A DNA stretch of 64,000 nt. Source: JBGCEZ01 sp045106735 (lineage in GTDB: Bacteria > Planctomycetota > Phycisphaerae > Phycisphaerales > SM1A02). Each line of letters opens with the position of its first letter. The first letter of the stretch is position 1. Where the stretch lies: NCBI GenBank assembly GCA_045106735.1, contig JBGCEZ010000039.1, positions 32,512 through 96,511 on the forward strand, read 5' to 3'. Made by a program: the position numbers and the translations under genes. A model generated the notes under the pieces. The model saw only the letters and a program-made list of their open reading frames with translations, was not told where the DNA came from and did no database searches. Shown in pieces: positions 8,754 to 18,881 of the stretch.

Positions 8754-9161
8754 TGATGCGACCTGCGGCGATCTGCGGCGATCTATTGCGATCTGCCGCG
8801 CCTGAACTCGCCCGATCCGTTCAGCGTTGATTCCGCACTGGCTGGAAGCTGGGTCGTCCTACGCCGGGCCCTGGCTCCTCCCCAACCTGCCGGCATTCTG
8901 TCGCTCCGTGGGCGGTTCGGCGGGCGACGAGACGAGCGGTTCGGCGGCCATCCTGGCCGAGGGCCTGGCCGGAGCACGGGCCCTAGCATCAGTCGCCAAC
9001 TTCCCGCTCGGGGTCCCGCCGCGTTGCCTGACCCGCACGAACCGCAGTCCTTTGCCTCGGCGACCGGCGACATTTCGGGATCGCCGCAGGGTGGGCCGGG
9101 CTTGGTCGATGCTCCTTCTGGCCGGCCCCATTTGGGCTCTTGCCGCTGCTGGGAGCCGAGC
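8754..9161. other. intergenic region, no gene seen
   Basis: 408 bases between gmk and the DUF1573 gene. The first 50 bases repeat GATCTGC-like words at irregular spacing (8757-8802). Otherwise it is GC-rich with no convincing coding frame, RNA gene or terminator. Confidence 0.5.
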
Positions 9162-9863
9162 ATGAACCATCGCGATCTCGTCATCACCGTTGCCGCTTTC
9201 GCGGCGGCAGGGGCAGTTGGGGCCCTGCTGATGATCCAGGGACCTGGGACGGCGGGTGCCGCGGGCCCGCTTGATCGAGCGCCGGCTGGCCCGGCCGCGG
9301 CGCAGGCCAGCTCCGGCTCGGCGCAACGTTCTCACATGACGCCCGGCCTGGTCGCCGGCTCCGCCCGCGCCGCCGTTTCCACTCCCGCGCCTGCTCCAGC
9401 TCCCACTCCCACTCCCACTCCGTCCATCAACTCGGCCACGGTTCCGCCATCGGAAGCAGCCGCGGTCGCGCCGGCGCGGTCCTCGGCCACTCGGCCGGCG
9501 GTTCGCGCGCCCGCCGGGCCGGTGAGCCGGGTTGTGACCGGGCCAGCCCATCAATTGCGGGCCGAGCCGGCCGAAGTCGAGCTCGGGACCGTCGAAATCG
9601 GGGCCTCCCGATCCGTCACTGTGACGCTCACGAACCACGGGCCCGACACCGTCGAGATCGTGGACGTGCGCACGAGTTGCGGCTGTACCGCCGCGATTCT
9701 GGACGACCGATCGATCGCTCCCGGCGCAACTGCGTCCATCGCCGTCGCGTTCGATGCTGAGCGCCTGGGGGCCCAGGAGCGATTGGTCCGCGTCGTGACT
9801 TCCGGACGCCGCGGAAACGTCTTGACGGTGCCCGTTCGAGCGACGGTGGTGGCCTCGCCCTGA
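9162..9863 (+). CDS. DUF1573 domain exported protein
   Basis: A 233-residue protein with one N-terminal membrane or signal helix (residues 6-25), a long Ala/Pro/Thr-rich low-complexity linker including a PTPTPTP run, and a C-terminal DUF1573 immunoglobulin-like domain (about residues 130-230) with the hallmark TSCGCTAA segment. DUF1573 domains are common in planctomycetes and Bacteroidetes on cell-surface or periplasmic proteins; their biochemical role is unknown. ATG at 9162 follows GGGAG by 7 nt. It ends 63 nt before the CheB-CheR gene, which seems to have its own promoter. Confidence 0.8.
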   Translation: MNHRDLVITVAAFAAAGAVGALLMIQGPGTAGAAGPLDRAPAGPAAAQASSGSAQRSHMTPGLVAGSARAAVSTPAPAPAPTPTPTPSINSATVPPSEAAAVAPARSSATRPAVRAPAGPVSRVVTGPAHQLRAEPAEVELGTVEIGASRSVTVTLTNHGPDTVEIVDVRTSCGCTAAILDDRSIAPGATASIAVAFDAERLGAQERLVRVVTSGRRGNVLTVPVRATVVASP

Positions 9864-9913
9864 ACTGCCGGTGGGCAGGGGCGATCCCAGGCCCGGGCAT
9901 TCCCCCGGGGGGG

Positions 9914-9919
9914 TACACT
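9914..9919 (+). promoter_or_regulatory. TACACT box, likely -10 of a leaderless transcript
   Basis: TACACT ends 7 nt before the GTG start at 9927, with no ribosome site between. The arrangement is identical to that in front of gmk. Confidence 0.55.
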
Positions 9920-9926
9920 CGGCCCC

Positions 9927-12900
9927 GTGACCACTCACCCCAATCGTCTCGATCGCAGCGGCATTGAGCGCTCCGGCGTTCGTCCCACGGTCGTGGTCGG
10001 CATCGCCTGCAGCGCAGGAGGGCTCCGAGCACTCGAGGCGTTCTTGGATCGATTGCCAACTCGATCCGGGGCGGCGATCGTCGTCATCCAGCACCTCTCG
10101 CCTGACTACGAGAGCATGCTCGGCCGGATTCTGGACGCGCGGACGCCATTGGATGTGCGTACCGCCGTCGACGATGAACGCCTTGAACCGGACACCATCC
10201 GGGTCATTCCGCCTGGATCGATGATCACCGTGAGCGAAGGGCGGCTATCTCTCCGTCCGGTGAAGGAATCGATCGGCGAGCGGCTTCCGGCCGACGTGTT
10301 CTTCGCTTCGCTGGCCGAAGACGCCGGCGATCGCGCGGTGGCGATTGTGCTCTCGGGAGCCGGGTCCGACGGGCGGCATGGCGCGGTGGCGATCAAGCAA
10401 GCCGGCGGCCTCGTGCTCGTCCAGGATCCCTCAGAAGCGCAGTTCGACGGCATGCCGCGTTCGGTCATCGACACCGGGATCGCCGACGCGATCGTCCCGG
10501 TGCACGAATTGCCGGAACATCTCATTGCGTGCATGGAACGACGTGACTCGGCTCGCGATCGTGTGGCTGGCGAGATCTCATCGGATTCCGAGTTTCTGCG
10601 AGACGTTTTGCACGTCTTACGAGATCGTATCGGCCGTGACTTCCGGGCGTATAAGCCCGCCACCGTCGGCCGACGCGTTGCTCGGCGCATGATGCTGCGG
10701 CGCGTGGAAGCGCCGGCCGCGTACCTCGGACAACTTCGCGAAGATCCGGATGAAGCGACGCGACTCGCTCGCGACCTTCTGATCGGCGTGACTTGGTTCT
10801 TTCGGGACGACGCGATGTGGTCTGCCTTGCATTCCGCGCTTGCGACCACAGTGGGACAGGCGCAGCGAGCCGGGACAACAGTCGAGGACTTGCGTCTGTG
10901 GTCGGCGGGTTGTTCGAGCGGGCAAGAGTCCTATTCGCTGGCCATCGCCGCCGACGAAGCGCTGCGTGAAGTCGGTTCTTCGGCGAGTTTCCGCGTCTTT
11001 GCGACCGACATCGATGCATCCGCAGTTGCGGTGGCCGGTCGCGCGGTCTACGACGCTTCGATCGAAGAACATGTTTCGGCCGAACGACTGAAGCGGTACT
11101 TCGAACGCACCGGCGAGAATTGGACGGTCCGGTCGCACCTCCGACAACGCGTCATCACCGCCACGCACGACCTGTTGACCGATCCGCCGTTTCTTCGGTT
11201 GGACGTTGCCAGTTGCCGGAACGTCTTGATCTATCTGGACAGTCAGGCGCAACAGCAAGTGCTCAGCGCGCTTCACTTCGCGCTTCGCCCTGATGGACTG
11301 CTTCTGCTTGGACCTGGCGAGACGACTTCGCTTCCCGGCGATGCGTTTCAGCCGGTACCGGGCATGCCAGGGGTGTACCGGCGCGGCAACGTGGCCGTGC
11401 CTCGGCGCACGCTCTCGCCCGAGATCAACGTCTCGGGCACCGCCGACTGGGCGGCCCGTGCCCCGGGCGTACCGGAAGGGGCCGGTTCGCCGGAGTCCGA
11501 GCTCGATGATGCCTCCATCTTGGCCGAGCTCCCAGGGACTCGGGGCGCCGATGACGGCCCCCACGAGCCCGGCCGTTCTGCGTCGCCCGTCCGGCGGGCC
11601 GACGGTTCGCTTCCCACGCCGTTCCGGCGCACGAGTCGTCGGCACGACGTGGATTCGCACCATCCGTCGCGTGAACTGCGGACGATGCAAGCGGTCACCG
11701 AGTCGGTGGCCCCTCCGTCGCTCCTGGTGTCCCGCCGCGGCAAGTTGATCCGCTCGTTCGGGACAGCATCGGAACTCCTTCGCGTGCCGGTGGGCAGTTT
11801 TTCTGATGACGTTGCGGCGATGCTGCCGGGACCGGCCGGATCGTCAGTCGCGGCTGGTGTCCGGCGATGCTTGCGATCGATGGAACCCACGAGCGTTGGC
11901 GTGCTTGAGGTCCGGCGGGACCCCGGCGTCGAAGCCCGGCGGGTGCGTTTTCGGATCAACCCGATCGATCTTGGCTCCCATGAAGAGCCGCTGGCCTTGG
12001 TTGTGCTGGAGCCGGCGGCGCCGCTCGTGGCCGATCCGTCGTCCAGTGACGTGGACGCCGCCGCGGCAGCGAATACGCTCGACGTCACTTCCCAGGTCGC
12101 GATTGAGCGCCTCGAAGGAGAACTGCGAAGCGTTCAGGACGAACTGCAGTTCACCATCGAAGATCTCGAGGCAGCGAACGAAGAACTTCAGTCGACGAAC
12201 GAAGAGATGCTCGCGTCGAACGAAGAATTGCAGGCGGCGAACGAAGAGTTGCATTCGGTCAACGAAGAACTGCACACTGTCAACGCCGAGCACGCCGAGA
12301 AGATTCGCCAGTTGACGGCGATGACCGATGACTTTGACAACCTGCTCCGGGCGACGGCCGTGGGGACCGTCTTCCTTGATCCAGACATGACGATTCGCCG
12401 GTTTACGCCGGCCGCGGCACGCTACTTGCCGCTTCGCGATGCGGACATTGGCCGGCCGATCACCGAATTGACGTCTCCACTTGCTTCCGATGAACTTCTT
12501 TCGGGCGCGCGCCGTTGCCTCGAAGAAGGCGAGGCCGTAGAGATCGAAGCCAAGCACGGCAAGACCGGTTGGGTGTTGGTCCGCATCATGCCGTTCCTCG
12601 GGCGGACGGGTGATCGGCGCGGAGCGGTGCTGACGATCATCGACATTGGTGCGATCCGAGCCCGCGAGGCTGAGCTCAAGCGACTGCGCGATCGGCTCGA
12701 TCACGCGGTCGACGGGTCGGCCGACGGCCTGTGGGAGTGGGGCGATATCCGCCGTGACAGCATGTGGTGGTCGCCGCGCTTTCGCGAGCTGCTCGAGTTG
12801 GACCAGCATGCCTCCGCCGGATTCGAAGCGTGGGCGAGCCGCATGCACCCGACTGACGAAGATCGACTGCGATCCCAAATCGATCGGCATCTGGAAGGCA

Positions 12901-13448
12901 GAGTCGCCGCCGTTGATCTCGAAGTCCGGCTGCGGCGCAGCGAAGGCCGCTTCGGCTGGTACCGGATTCGCGGCGTGGCGCGGGGCGTTGACGGCGAACT
13001 CGGACTGCGGATGGCTGGCTCCATCCAAGACGTCGACGAGCGGCATCGAGCGCTTCAGAACGCTGAGATGTACGTGCGACTGTCGCAAGAGATCGAGAAG
13101 ACCACGGGCATCGGCGGCTGGGATCTCGACTTCCAGACGAACACGCTCCAGTGGTCCGACGCCACGCGGCGGATCCACGAAGTGTCCGACGACTTCGAGC
13201 CCGACATTGAGAACGCCGTCGCCTTCTACGACGCCGACTCTCGGGAACACATCGCCGAGTTGATCGAGGCGGCCCGGGCGTCCGGCCACGGGTGGGATGC
13301 GACCGCCACAATCATCACCACCACCGGAAAGCGGCGACTCGTTCGAACGCTCGGTCGCGTCCGATTCGACGATGGTCGGGCGATCGGGGTGAACGGCACG
13401 ATCCAGATCGTTGATGGCGACGCGGTGTCCGACGCATCGGACGCCTGA
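9927..13448 (+). CDS. CheB-CheR-PAS fusion sensor protein 1
   Basis: A 1173-residue fusion. CheB methylesterase domain (about 20-205) has the catalytic Ser in GIACSAGGL, His in QHLSPDYES and Asp in VLSGAGSDG. CheR methyltransferase domain (about 220-490) has SAM-binding LWSAGCSSGQESYSLAI. A variable linker leads to a long coiled coil of NEEL repeats (about 725-800), then three PAS-like domains to the C-terminus. No kinase or receiver domain is present, so output is probably through partner proteins. No cheA, cheW or receptor gene is in the window, which suggests a non-classical role. The GTG start sits 7 nt after TACACT and lacks a ribosome site. A relative with a kinase domain lies at 48781-52527. 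Confidence 0.88.
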   Translation: MTTHPNRLDRSGIERSGVRPTVVVGIACSAGGLRALEAFLDRLPTRSGAAIVVIQHLSPDYESMLGRILDARTPLDVRTAVDDERLEPDTIRVIPPGSMITVSEGRLSLRPVKESIGERLPADVFFASLAEDAGDRAVAIVLSGAGSDGRHGAVAIKQAGGLVLVQDPSEAQFDGMPRSVIDTGIADAIVPVHELPEHLIACMERRDSARDRVAGEISSDSEFLRDVLHVLRDRIGRDFRAYKPATVGRRVARRMMLRRVEAPAAYLGQLREDPDEATRLARDLLIGVTWFFRDDAMWSALHSALATTVGQAQRAGTTVEDLRLWSAGCSSGQESYSLAIAADEALREVGSSASFRVFATDIDASAVAVAGRAVYDASIEEHVSAERLKRYFERTGENWTVRSHLRQRVITATHDLLTDPPFLRLDVASCRNVLIYLDSQAQQQVLSALHFALRPDGLLLLGPGETTSLPGDAFQPVPGMPGVYRRGNVAVPRRTLSPEINVSGTADWAARAPGVPEGAGSPESELDDASILAELPGTRGADDGPHEPGRSASPVRRADGSLPTPFRRTSRRHDVDSHHPSRELRTMQAVTESVAPPSLLVSRRGKLIRSFGTASELLRVPVGSFSDDVAAMLPGPAGSSVAAGVRRCLRSMEPTSVGVLEVRRDPGVEARRVRFRINPIDLGSHEEPLALVVLEPAAPLVADPSSSDVDAAAAANTLDVTSQVAIERLEGELRSVQDELQFTIEDLEAANEELQSTNEEMLASNEELQAANEELHSVNEELHTVNAEHAEKIRQLTAMTDDFDNLLRATAVGTVFLDPDMTIRRFTPAAARYLPLRDADIGRPITELTSPLASDELLSGARRCLEEGEAVEIEAKHGKTGWVLVRIMPFLGRTGDRRGAVLTIIDIGAIRAREAELKRLRDRLDHAVDGSADGLWEWGDIRRDSMWWSPRFRELLELDQHASAGFEAWASRMHPTDEDRLRSQIDRHLEGRVAAVDLEVRLRRSEGRFGWYRIRGVARGVDGELGLRMAGSIQDVDERHRALQNAEMYVRLSQEIEKTTGIGGWDLDFQTNTLQWSDATRRIHEVSDDFEPDIENAVAFYDADSREHIAELIEAARASGHGWDATATIITTTGKRRLVRTLGRVRFDDGRAIGVNGTIQIVDGDAVSDASDA

Positions 13449-14438
13449 GTTCGGATGTTGCACCGGAGGAGCGTTCCCGACGCCGCCCCCGGCCGTCCCC
13501 GGCCGGCTCCGGGCCGCTCGCGCACCACGCATGGCACCGCTGCATCGTGTCACCGCTGCATCGCGCTGACACGGCGTCGCTGATCAGGTTCTGGCCGGTG
13601 GGGGCATGCTCCGAGAGGCGAACGCTCGACGCCGTCGCCATTCGGATGGACCAGTCGACCATCGCGCCGGATTCCTCAGGGCGCGGTGCAGGATGTCCGC
13701 GTTCGACCGAGTCCCGGAGATCTGGATTCCGACTCGTCGGACCGAAATCGTGACCCGGGCCGCGGCCCGGAAGAGCCGCTTCCGGATCGTCCAGGATTGA
13801 GTTCGTTCCAACGCCGTGCCTTTGAGGCCGGCGTGGCGGAAGTGGTCGCCGAGGGCGCCGGTGCATGCCCTCGATGCAGCGCGCGGCCGACTCGTGCGCA
13901 AACGGTGGCAGCTTCCGCGGTCGGAGAAGAAGCCGTACTGCCGCTTCTTGATCCGGTGTTCCAAGTCGCCGGGGGCGCCGTCGTCGACTTCGTGGATCGT
14001 TCGGGCGCGTCCGCGCAGGCTCGCGACGACGTGCCGGGGATTCGGTTTCCCATTCGTCCGTTCCGCCTGTGCCGCGACCTGGCGACGCCACAGCCATCGT
14101 GCTCCTTCTGGTAACGGGTCGATTCCGTACATGATCCGAGAAGCAGTCCATTCGTTTCCGCCAGGCGTGCGACCACGACCGGGGCGTCTGGCTTCCCTCG
14201 GTGAGGACGTCTTCCCTCGGAGTGCGGCCGAGCCGGGGCGACCCTCGGTCTCAGCCGCGCCGCTGCCACCTGCAGCAGGACCGGCTAGCCAGCTTGCGGC
14301 ACGCGGGGCGATCGCACCGGTGACGTATCCCCCACGACCGGAACGCCCCTCGCATGAGCGAAGGGCGTTCACAGTCGGGTCACGGGATTCAGTGGACGCT
14401 CCCGATCACGGGCCGGGTTCCGGAGTCACCCTCGAGGG
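13449..14438. other. 990-base region without a convincing gene
   Basis: It contains a direct repeat of ACCGCTGCATCG (13543 and 13555 areas) and GC-rich clusters. The best coding candidate is a plus-strand frame at 13686-14114 whose product has a CPRC pair and a valine-rich segment, but it lacks a ribosome site and its codon use is unlike its neighbours. Minus-strand frames through 13584-14372 look like shadows. It may be a decayed gene. The hairpin at 14341-14370 serves the next minus-strand gene. Confidence 0.45.
14341..14370 (-). terminator. hairpin downstream of the beta-helix gene
   Basis: GAACGCCC (14341-14348) pairs with GGGCGTTC (14363-14370), and further pairing with one mismatch narrows the loop to ATGA. 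It lies 69 nt past the stop of the minus-strand gene. No T-run follows. Confidence 0.6.
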
Positions 14439-16142
14439 TCACGGGCAGACCGACCCGAAGCCGGCGAGCACCGTGAGGACGTCGTTGAAGTCGATGACGC
14501 CGTCGCCGTTGGCGTCCACCGGGCAGGGATCATCGCCGCCCGTTTCGGTGACGTCGAACTCGAACGCGCCCATGTCGACCACCGGGCCGATGCGAGCCGC
14601 CCCCGTGTCGGCCGTGTCCAGATCGTCCTGGCCACGCGGGTTGCCGGCCAGATCGACGAACGGTCCGAACCCGTAGAGGTCCGAGTTTCCGGCGTCGATG
14701 GCCGGGGAGCCGGCCAGGAGCGAGTAGTCACCGGCCGACGCGTCGGTGAACTGCGGGTCGGCGTTGGAGATGTTGTCGTCCAGTGTTCCCTCCGTCGGCT
14801 CAGCGGTGTCGAACAGGTTGAACGCGATGCTGTCGACGCCGCCGACGGCACTCAGGTCCACCGCGTCGCCGCCGTTGGTGGCGAAGATGTTGTTGGAGAC
14901 GGTGATGTTTCCGCCGCTGGCGAGACCGGCGACCCCGGCTCCGACGCCGGCGCTGTTGTTCACGAACGTCGAGTTGGCGATGTCGACGTTGGCGGTACCG
15001 ATGGCGATCGCGCCGCCCCGGTCCGCGAGGTTGCCGTCGAACACGCAGTTGAACACCTGGCCGAAAGCGCGCTGGCCGCCCTGGGTGGTGCGGAAGCGAA
15101 TCGCTCCGCCATCGCCGCCCCCGTCTCCGGGCCGAAGGCTGGTGTTGGTGTTGAATGTGCAGTTGATGAAGTCGTTGAATCCGCCGAACGCGCCGATCGT
15201 GCTGCTGGACGACTCGTTGTCAGTGAACTCGCAGTCGATGTACTCGGCCGAGTCGCCGGCTCCGGTGTTGAGGAAGGTGAGGATGGCGCCGCCGGCACCG
15301 TTCGCGAGGTTGCGCCGGAATCTGCAGTTTTCAAACGTCAGGCGGTCGGCGACGTTGACGAACATCGCCCCGCCGTCACTTCCGTTCTCGCCGATCGCGG
15401 TATTGTCGAAGAACCTCGCGTTTCTGAGCCGGGCCGATTCAATGTTCCGGAGGATCAATGCTCCGCCGCGATCGTTCGCGGCGTTGTCGAGGAACCCTAC
15501 GTTTTGCAGGTTGAGCCGGCCGCTGCCGTTCGAATTCCAGACGATGCCGCCGCCATCTCGGTTCGCGACGTTCTCCCGCAGGTTCGTGCCCACGAGCTGC
15601 AGGTCTCCGGAACCGTTCTGGAAGATCGCGCCGCCGTCCCGTCCCTCGTTCCCGATGAGCTCGCAACCGCCCATCACGAGCGTGAAGTTCTCGCCGCCGA
15701 CGGCGCCACCGTTGGCGTTGTCGGCGTCGTTGTTCTGGATGATGCAGTCCAGAATCGTCACGCGGTCCGCCGACAGAACGTCGACACCGGACCCACGCTG
15801 GTTGTTGCCGACGCCGCTGCCATCCTGGATCGTCAGGCCTTCGAGGGTGATGTCGCCGTCTTCGACCTCGACGCGTATGACGGAGCCGCCGCCATTGGCG
15901 TCGAGCACTGGGGTGTCGCCATCGGCGGCTCGGATGGTCAGGTCGGCAATGTCCACGAGGAACGTGCCGGTGTGGGTGAAGGTGTCGCGGAGGATGATGA
16001 TGTCGCCGGGATCAATGCCGCTCACGGCGGGGTCCAGGGCGTCCTCAAGGGTCGCGATGTCGTCGGGGACGATGAAGGTCTCCTGCGCGGCAGCGGTGCC
16101 GGCCAGCGAAAAGATGCAGATCGTTGAAGCGAAGCGGTGCAT
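14439..16142 (-). CDS. secreted parallel beta-helix protein with dockerin-like C-terminus
   Basis: A 567-residue exported protein. A signal peptide (MHRFASTICIFSLAGTAAAQ) is followed by a right-handed parallel beta-helix of about 20 degenerate coils marked by repeated NGGA, GGAI and FxxN ladders. The C-terminal module CPVDANGDGVIDFND, with a second Cys near the last residue, is the GC-type dockerin-like anchor known from Phycisphaerae. Such proteins are usually surface polysaccharide-binding or lyase-like; no catalytic residues are evident here. ATG at 16142 follows GGAG by 7 nt; the open frame runs on to 16487 without a better start. The anchor partner is unknown. Confidence 0.85.
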   Translation of the reverse strand: MHRFASTICIFSLAGTAAAQETFIVPDDIATLEDALDPAVSGIDPGDIIILRDTFTHTGTFLVDIADLTIRAADGDTPVLDANGGGSVIRVEVEDGDITLEGLTIQDGSGVGNNQRGSGVDVLSADRVTILDCIIQNNDADNANGGAVGGENFTLVMGGCELIGNEGRDGGAIFQNGSGDLQLVGTNLRENVANRDGGGIVWNSNGSGRLNLQNVGFLDNAANDRGGALILRNIESARLRNARFFDNTAIGENGSDGGAMFVNVADRLTFENCRFRRNLANGAGGAILTFLNTGAGDSAEYIDCEFTDNESSSSTIGAFGGFNDFINCTFNTNTSLRPGDGGGDGGAIRFRTTQGGQRAFGQVFNCVFDGNLADRGGAIAIGTANVDIANSTFVNNSAGVGAGVAGLASGGNITVSNNIFATNGGDAVDLSAVGGVDSIAFNLFDTAEPTEGTLDDNISNADPQFTDASAGDYSLLAGSPAIDAGNSDLYGFGPFVDLAGNPRGQDDLDTADTGAARIGPVVDMGAFEFDVTETGGDDPCPVDANGDGVIDFNDVLTVLAGFGSVCP

Positions 16143-16722
16143 GGCGTTCTCCGAGAACCCGGTGGGGGCGTTGGTGGGGGTCGATGGTCGGGGCTGATGG
16201 GAGGGCTGGCGTCGCGGGGACGCGTTGCCTCGGGCCGAGATACGGAGGGGGCGTCGGGCCGGCGCAAGAGTTTCTGGGAAGTCTTCTGAGACCGGCCGGA
16301 CGCGGGGGAGCCGGTGCACCATCCGAGCGAGCGGATGAAGATTCGATCGGAGCCGACGCGTTCGGCGTTCGCACGGAGCTCGATCGCTGCCGTCTCCGCT
16401 TGATCCGTCGAGATCGGGCGACGCCGCGAGCGGCCGACCGGTTGGGCTCGATCTGTGGGCTGATCCGCCAGAAACGCCCGATGGCATCGCCCGTGGTCGG
16501 TGCGCACTTTCTGCCGGGCGTGGGTCAAACGTGGGCGGGAATGAAACCGGCGTGGAATCTGCGGGAGGGGGCGCTTTTTCGACCAGCGGGCTTCGTTTTC
16601 GGCCATACCGGCGGTTCTCGTCATGAACCCGTCATCGCCGCTCAATCCAGACCTGATGCGACCCGATGCCCGCTGTAGCTCGCCGCTCCAATCCGGGGCG
16701 CGACCGGTAAGGCGTCATCACG
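16143..16722. other. divergent intergenic region, no gene seen
   Basis: 580 bases between the beta-helix gene (minus) and the hybrid kinase gene (plus). It presumably holds both promoters. I find no strong hairpin, RNA gene or coding frame with a start signal. Confidence 0.5.
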
Positions 16723-18747
16723 ATGGTCGACAGACCGGCAGACACCCCCTCCGCAGAACGGAATCAGTTCAGGGTCCCGTGGCGGACGTTGGTGCCGATT
16801 CTGCTGATCGTCGCCGCTGGAGTCGTCCTCTCACTGGCGACCGCGCCGCCAGTGCGCGGCGGCGCGCCGCCGATTCCGGGCGGGATCTCAGCCAACGTTC
16901 CGCGGGCATCTGACCCGTCGGCCGACGGGGCGACTGAGCCCGGCGCCGCCTCGGCGGGTGAACACCCGCAGGACCACGCCCACGCCCATGGAACGCCGGG
17001 CATCGATCCATCGCGCGGTGGCTGGACCGCCTCGGACCCGTTCACCAATCGTGGGCGCTACATGCCCCGATTGCATTGCTTGCAGACCGAAGAGGGCGGG
17101 AGCGACTGGCTGTGGTCGCTCACGCTCATCGGGCTTGGTCTGGCGGTCCTCATCGGGTACCTGAAGATCTACCGGTTCTTCCTCCGCAGCTACCTGGCCG
17201 AGAAGCCTGAGTTTCGCAACCACAAGCTGATGGACCTGGCCAACATCTTTCTCTGGTGCGGCGTCTGCGGCTACTTCTTGTCGGCCCTGATGTTCTTCTG
17301 GCCGGGCTACCGGCTGATGGCCATCTGTCTCGGCGTGCTCTTGTTCTTCACGCTTCGATTCATCCGGCGGTTGGGGGACCTGACGGTGTCGCTCGCCGCG
17401 CCGCGCATCAAGGCGGAGTTGGAATCGACCCTGGCCGACGCGAACGAACGACTCCGGTCCGAAGTTGCCGCCCGAACCGCCGAAGCGAATGAGGCTCGGG
17501 CGGTGGCCGAGCGGGCCAAGGTCGAGGCGGAGCTGGCCCGGGACGCGGCCGAAGAGGCCAATCAGGCCAAGAGCCAGTTCGTGGCGTCGATGAGTCATGA
17601 GATTCGCACGCCCATGAATGCGATCCTTGGCTACGCCGAACTGCTTGGCGATGTGGCGACGGACGATGTTGAACGTGATGCGGCCGCGGCCACGATCCAA
17701 CGAAACGGCCGCCACTTGATCGAACTGATCAACGACATTCTCGATGTCTCCAAGATTGAAGCGGGCAGCATGAGCGTCGAGCGCGTGGCCTGCTGCCCGC
17801 GCACGGTGATCGAAGATGTCGTGTCCCTGCTGCACGGACGGGCATCAGAGCAGGGACTCTTGTTGTGCGCTGAAGCACTCGACGAACTTCCATCGTTCGT
17901 GGTCACTGATCCCACGCGGCTCCGGCAGATCCTCGTCAACCTCGTCGGCAACGCACTGAAGTTCACCGCGGAGGGTGAAGTGCGCATCGTGGCCCGGGTC
18001 CTGGCGAGTGAGTCGGGCTCGGATGCCATTGAAGTGCGGGTCCGGGATACTGGCATCGGACTGGAACCAGATCAGCTCGAATCGATCTTCGATGCGTTCC
18101 GTCAGGCCGACGCGTCGACCACCCGTCGGTATGGCGGCACCGGGTTGGGGCTCTCCATCTCGCGAACGCTGGCCGAAATGCTTGGCGGGGGCCTGAGCGT
18201 CGAAAGCGAAGCCGGTATGGGCAGCACGTTCATCCTTCGCATCGACAGTGGCTTGGCCGACGGCGAGTTGCCGGCCGACGTCGCGCGGCCCGAGGCCGTC
18301 GACGCGAACGCCGGCGATCTGGCGACGATGACCGGGCGCGTGGCGATCGTTGACGATGGCATCGACAATCGTCGCCTCTTCGGGCACTTGCTGCGAAAGG
18401 CAGGTTTGAACGTCGATGTCTACGAAGACGGACGCAGTGCGATCGACGCCTTGGTCGTTGATGGCGTGGCGATCGATCCGCACGGGGCGCCGGCCCCCGA
18501 CATGATCCTCTTGGACCTGCAGATGCCCGAGATTGATGGGCACGAGACCGTCCGTCGGCTCCGTGCCGCGGGCTGGGCTGGGCCGGTGATCGCGTTGACC
18601 GCCCACGCGCTGAGCGAAGTCGGGGCGCAATGCCGTGAAGACGGATTCGACGATGTGGCCCACAAGCCGATCTCGCGTTCCGCCTTGCTCGAGTTGTGCC
18701 GAACCTGGTTGGCCCGAGGCGACGCCGAAGGGCGGCGGGCGGCCTGA
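16723..18747 (+). CDS. membrane-bound hybrid histidine kinase
   Basis: A 674-residue hybrid sensor kinase. The first membrane helix is at about 22-42. A periplasmic stretch rich in His/Ala/Gly follows, then three or more membrane helices between about 128 and 215 (with an FLWCGVCGYFLSAL segment) and a coiled coil to about 285. The HisKA box is MSHEIRTPMNAILGYAELL (phospho-acceptor His near 292). HATPase motifs are NALKF, DTGIGL and RYGGTGLGLSI. A C-terminal receiver has its phospho-acceptor Asp in ILLDLQMPE near residue 600. The input signal is unknown; HAHAH could bind metal. ATG 16723 has AAGG about 11 nt upstream. No cognate regulator is adjacent. Confidence 0.92.
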   Translation: MVDRPADTPSAERNQFRVPWRTLVPILLIVAAGVVLSLATAPPVRGGAPPIPGGISANVPRASDPSADGATEPGAASAGEHPQDHAHAHGTPGIDPSRGGWTASDPFTNRGRYMPRLHCLQTEEGGSDWLWSLTLIGLGLAVLIGYLKIYRFFLRSYLAEKPEFRNHKLMDLANIFLWCGVCGYFLSALMFFWPGYRLMAICLGVLLFFTLRFIRRLGDLTVSLAAPRIKAELESTLADANERLRSEVAARTAEANEARAVAERAKVEAELARDAAEEANQAKSQFVASMSHEIRTPMNAILGYAELLGDVATDDVERDAAAATIQRNGRHLIELINDILDVSKIEAGSMSVERVACCPRTVIEDVVSLLHGRASEQGLLLCAEALDELPSFVVTDPTRLRQILVNLVGNALKFTAEGEVRIVARVLASESGSDAIEVRVRDTGIGLEPDQLESIFDAFRQADASTTRRYGGTGLGLSISRTLAEMLGGGLSVESEAGMGSTFILRIDSGLADGELPADVARPEAVDANAGDLATMTGRVAIVDDGIDNRRLFGHLLRKAGLNVDVYEDGRSAIDALVVDGVAIDPHGAPAPDMILLDLQMPEIDGHETVRRLRAAGWAGPVIALTAHALSEVGAQCREDGFDDVAHKPISRSALLELCRTWLARGDAEGRRAA

Positions 18748-18869
18748 GCCGACGACGGCGGGTCGGGCCGTTCCGGCGTTGGATCGAGCGCCGCACCGGT
18801 TGGATCGTGTTCGGGCGAGCGAGCTTGGGGGGCAGCGACCGCCCGTGTGCCGCGCCGGCGGGCCCGAAG

Positions 18870-18875
18870 TACACT
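18870..18875 (+). promoter_or_regulatory. TACACT box, likely -10 of a leaderless transcript
   Basis: TACACT ends 6 nt before the ATG at 18882 and no Shine-Dalgarno sequence is present. It is the third instance of this exact hexamer directly before a start codon. Confidence 0.55.
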
Positions 18876-18881
18876 CCGCCG

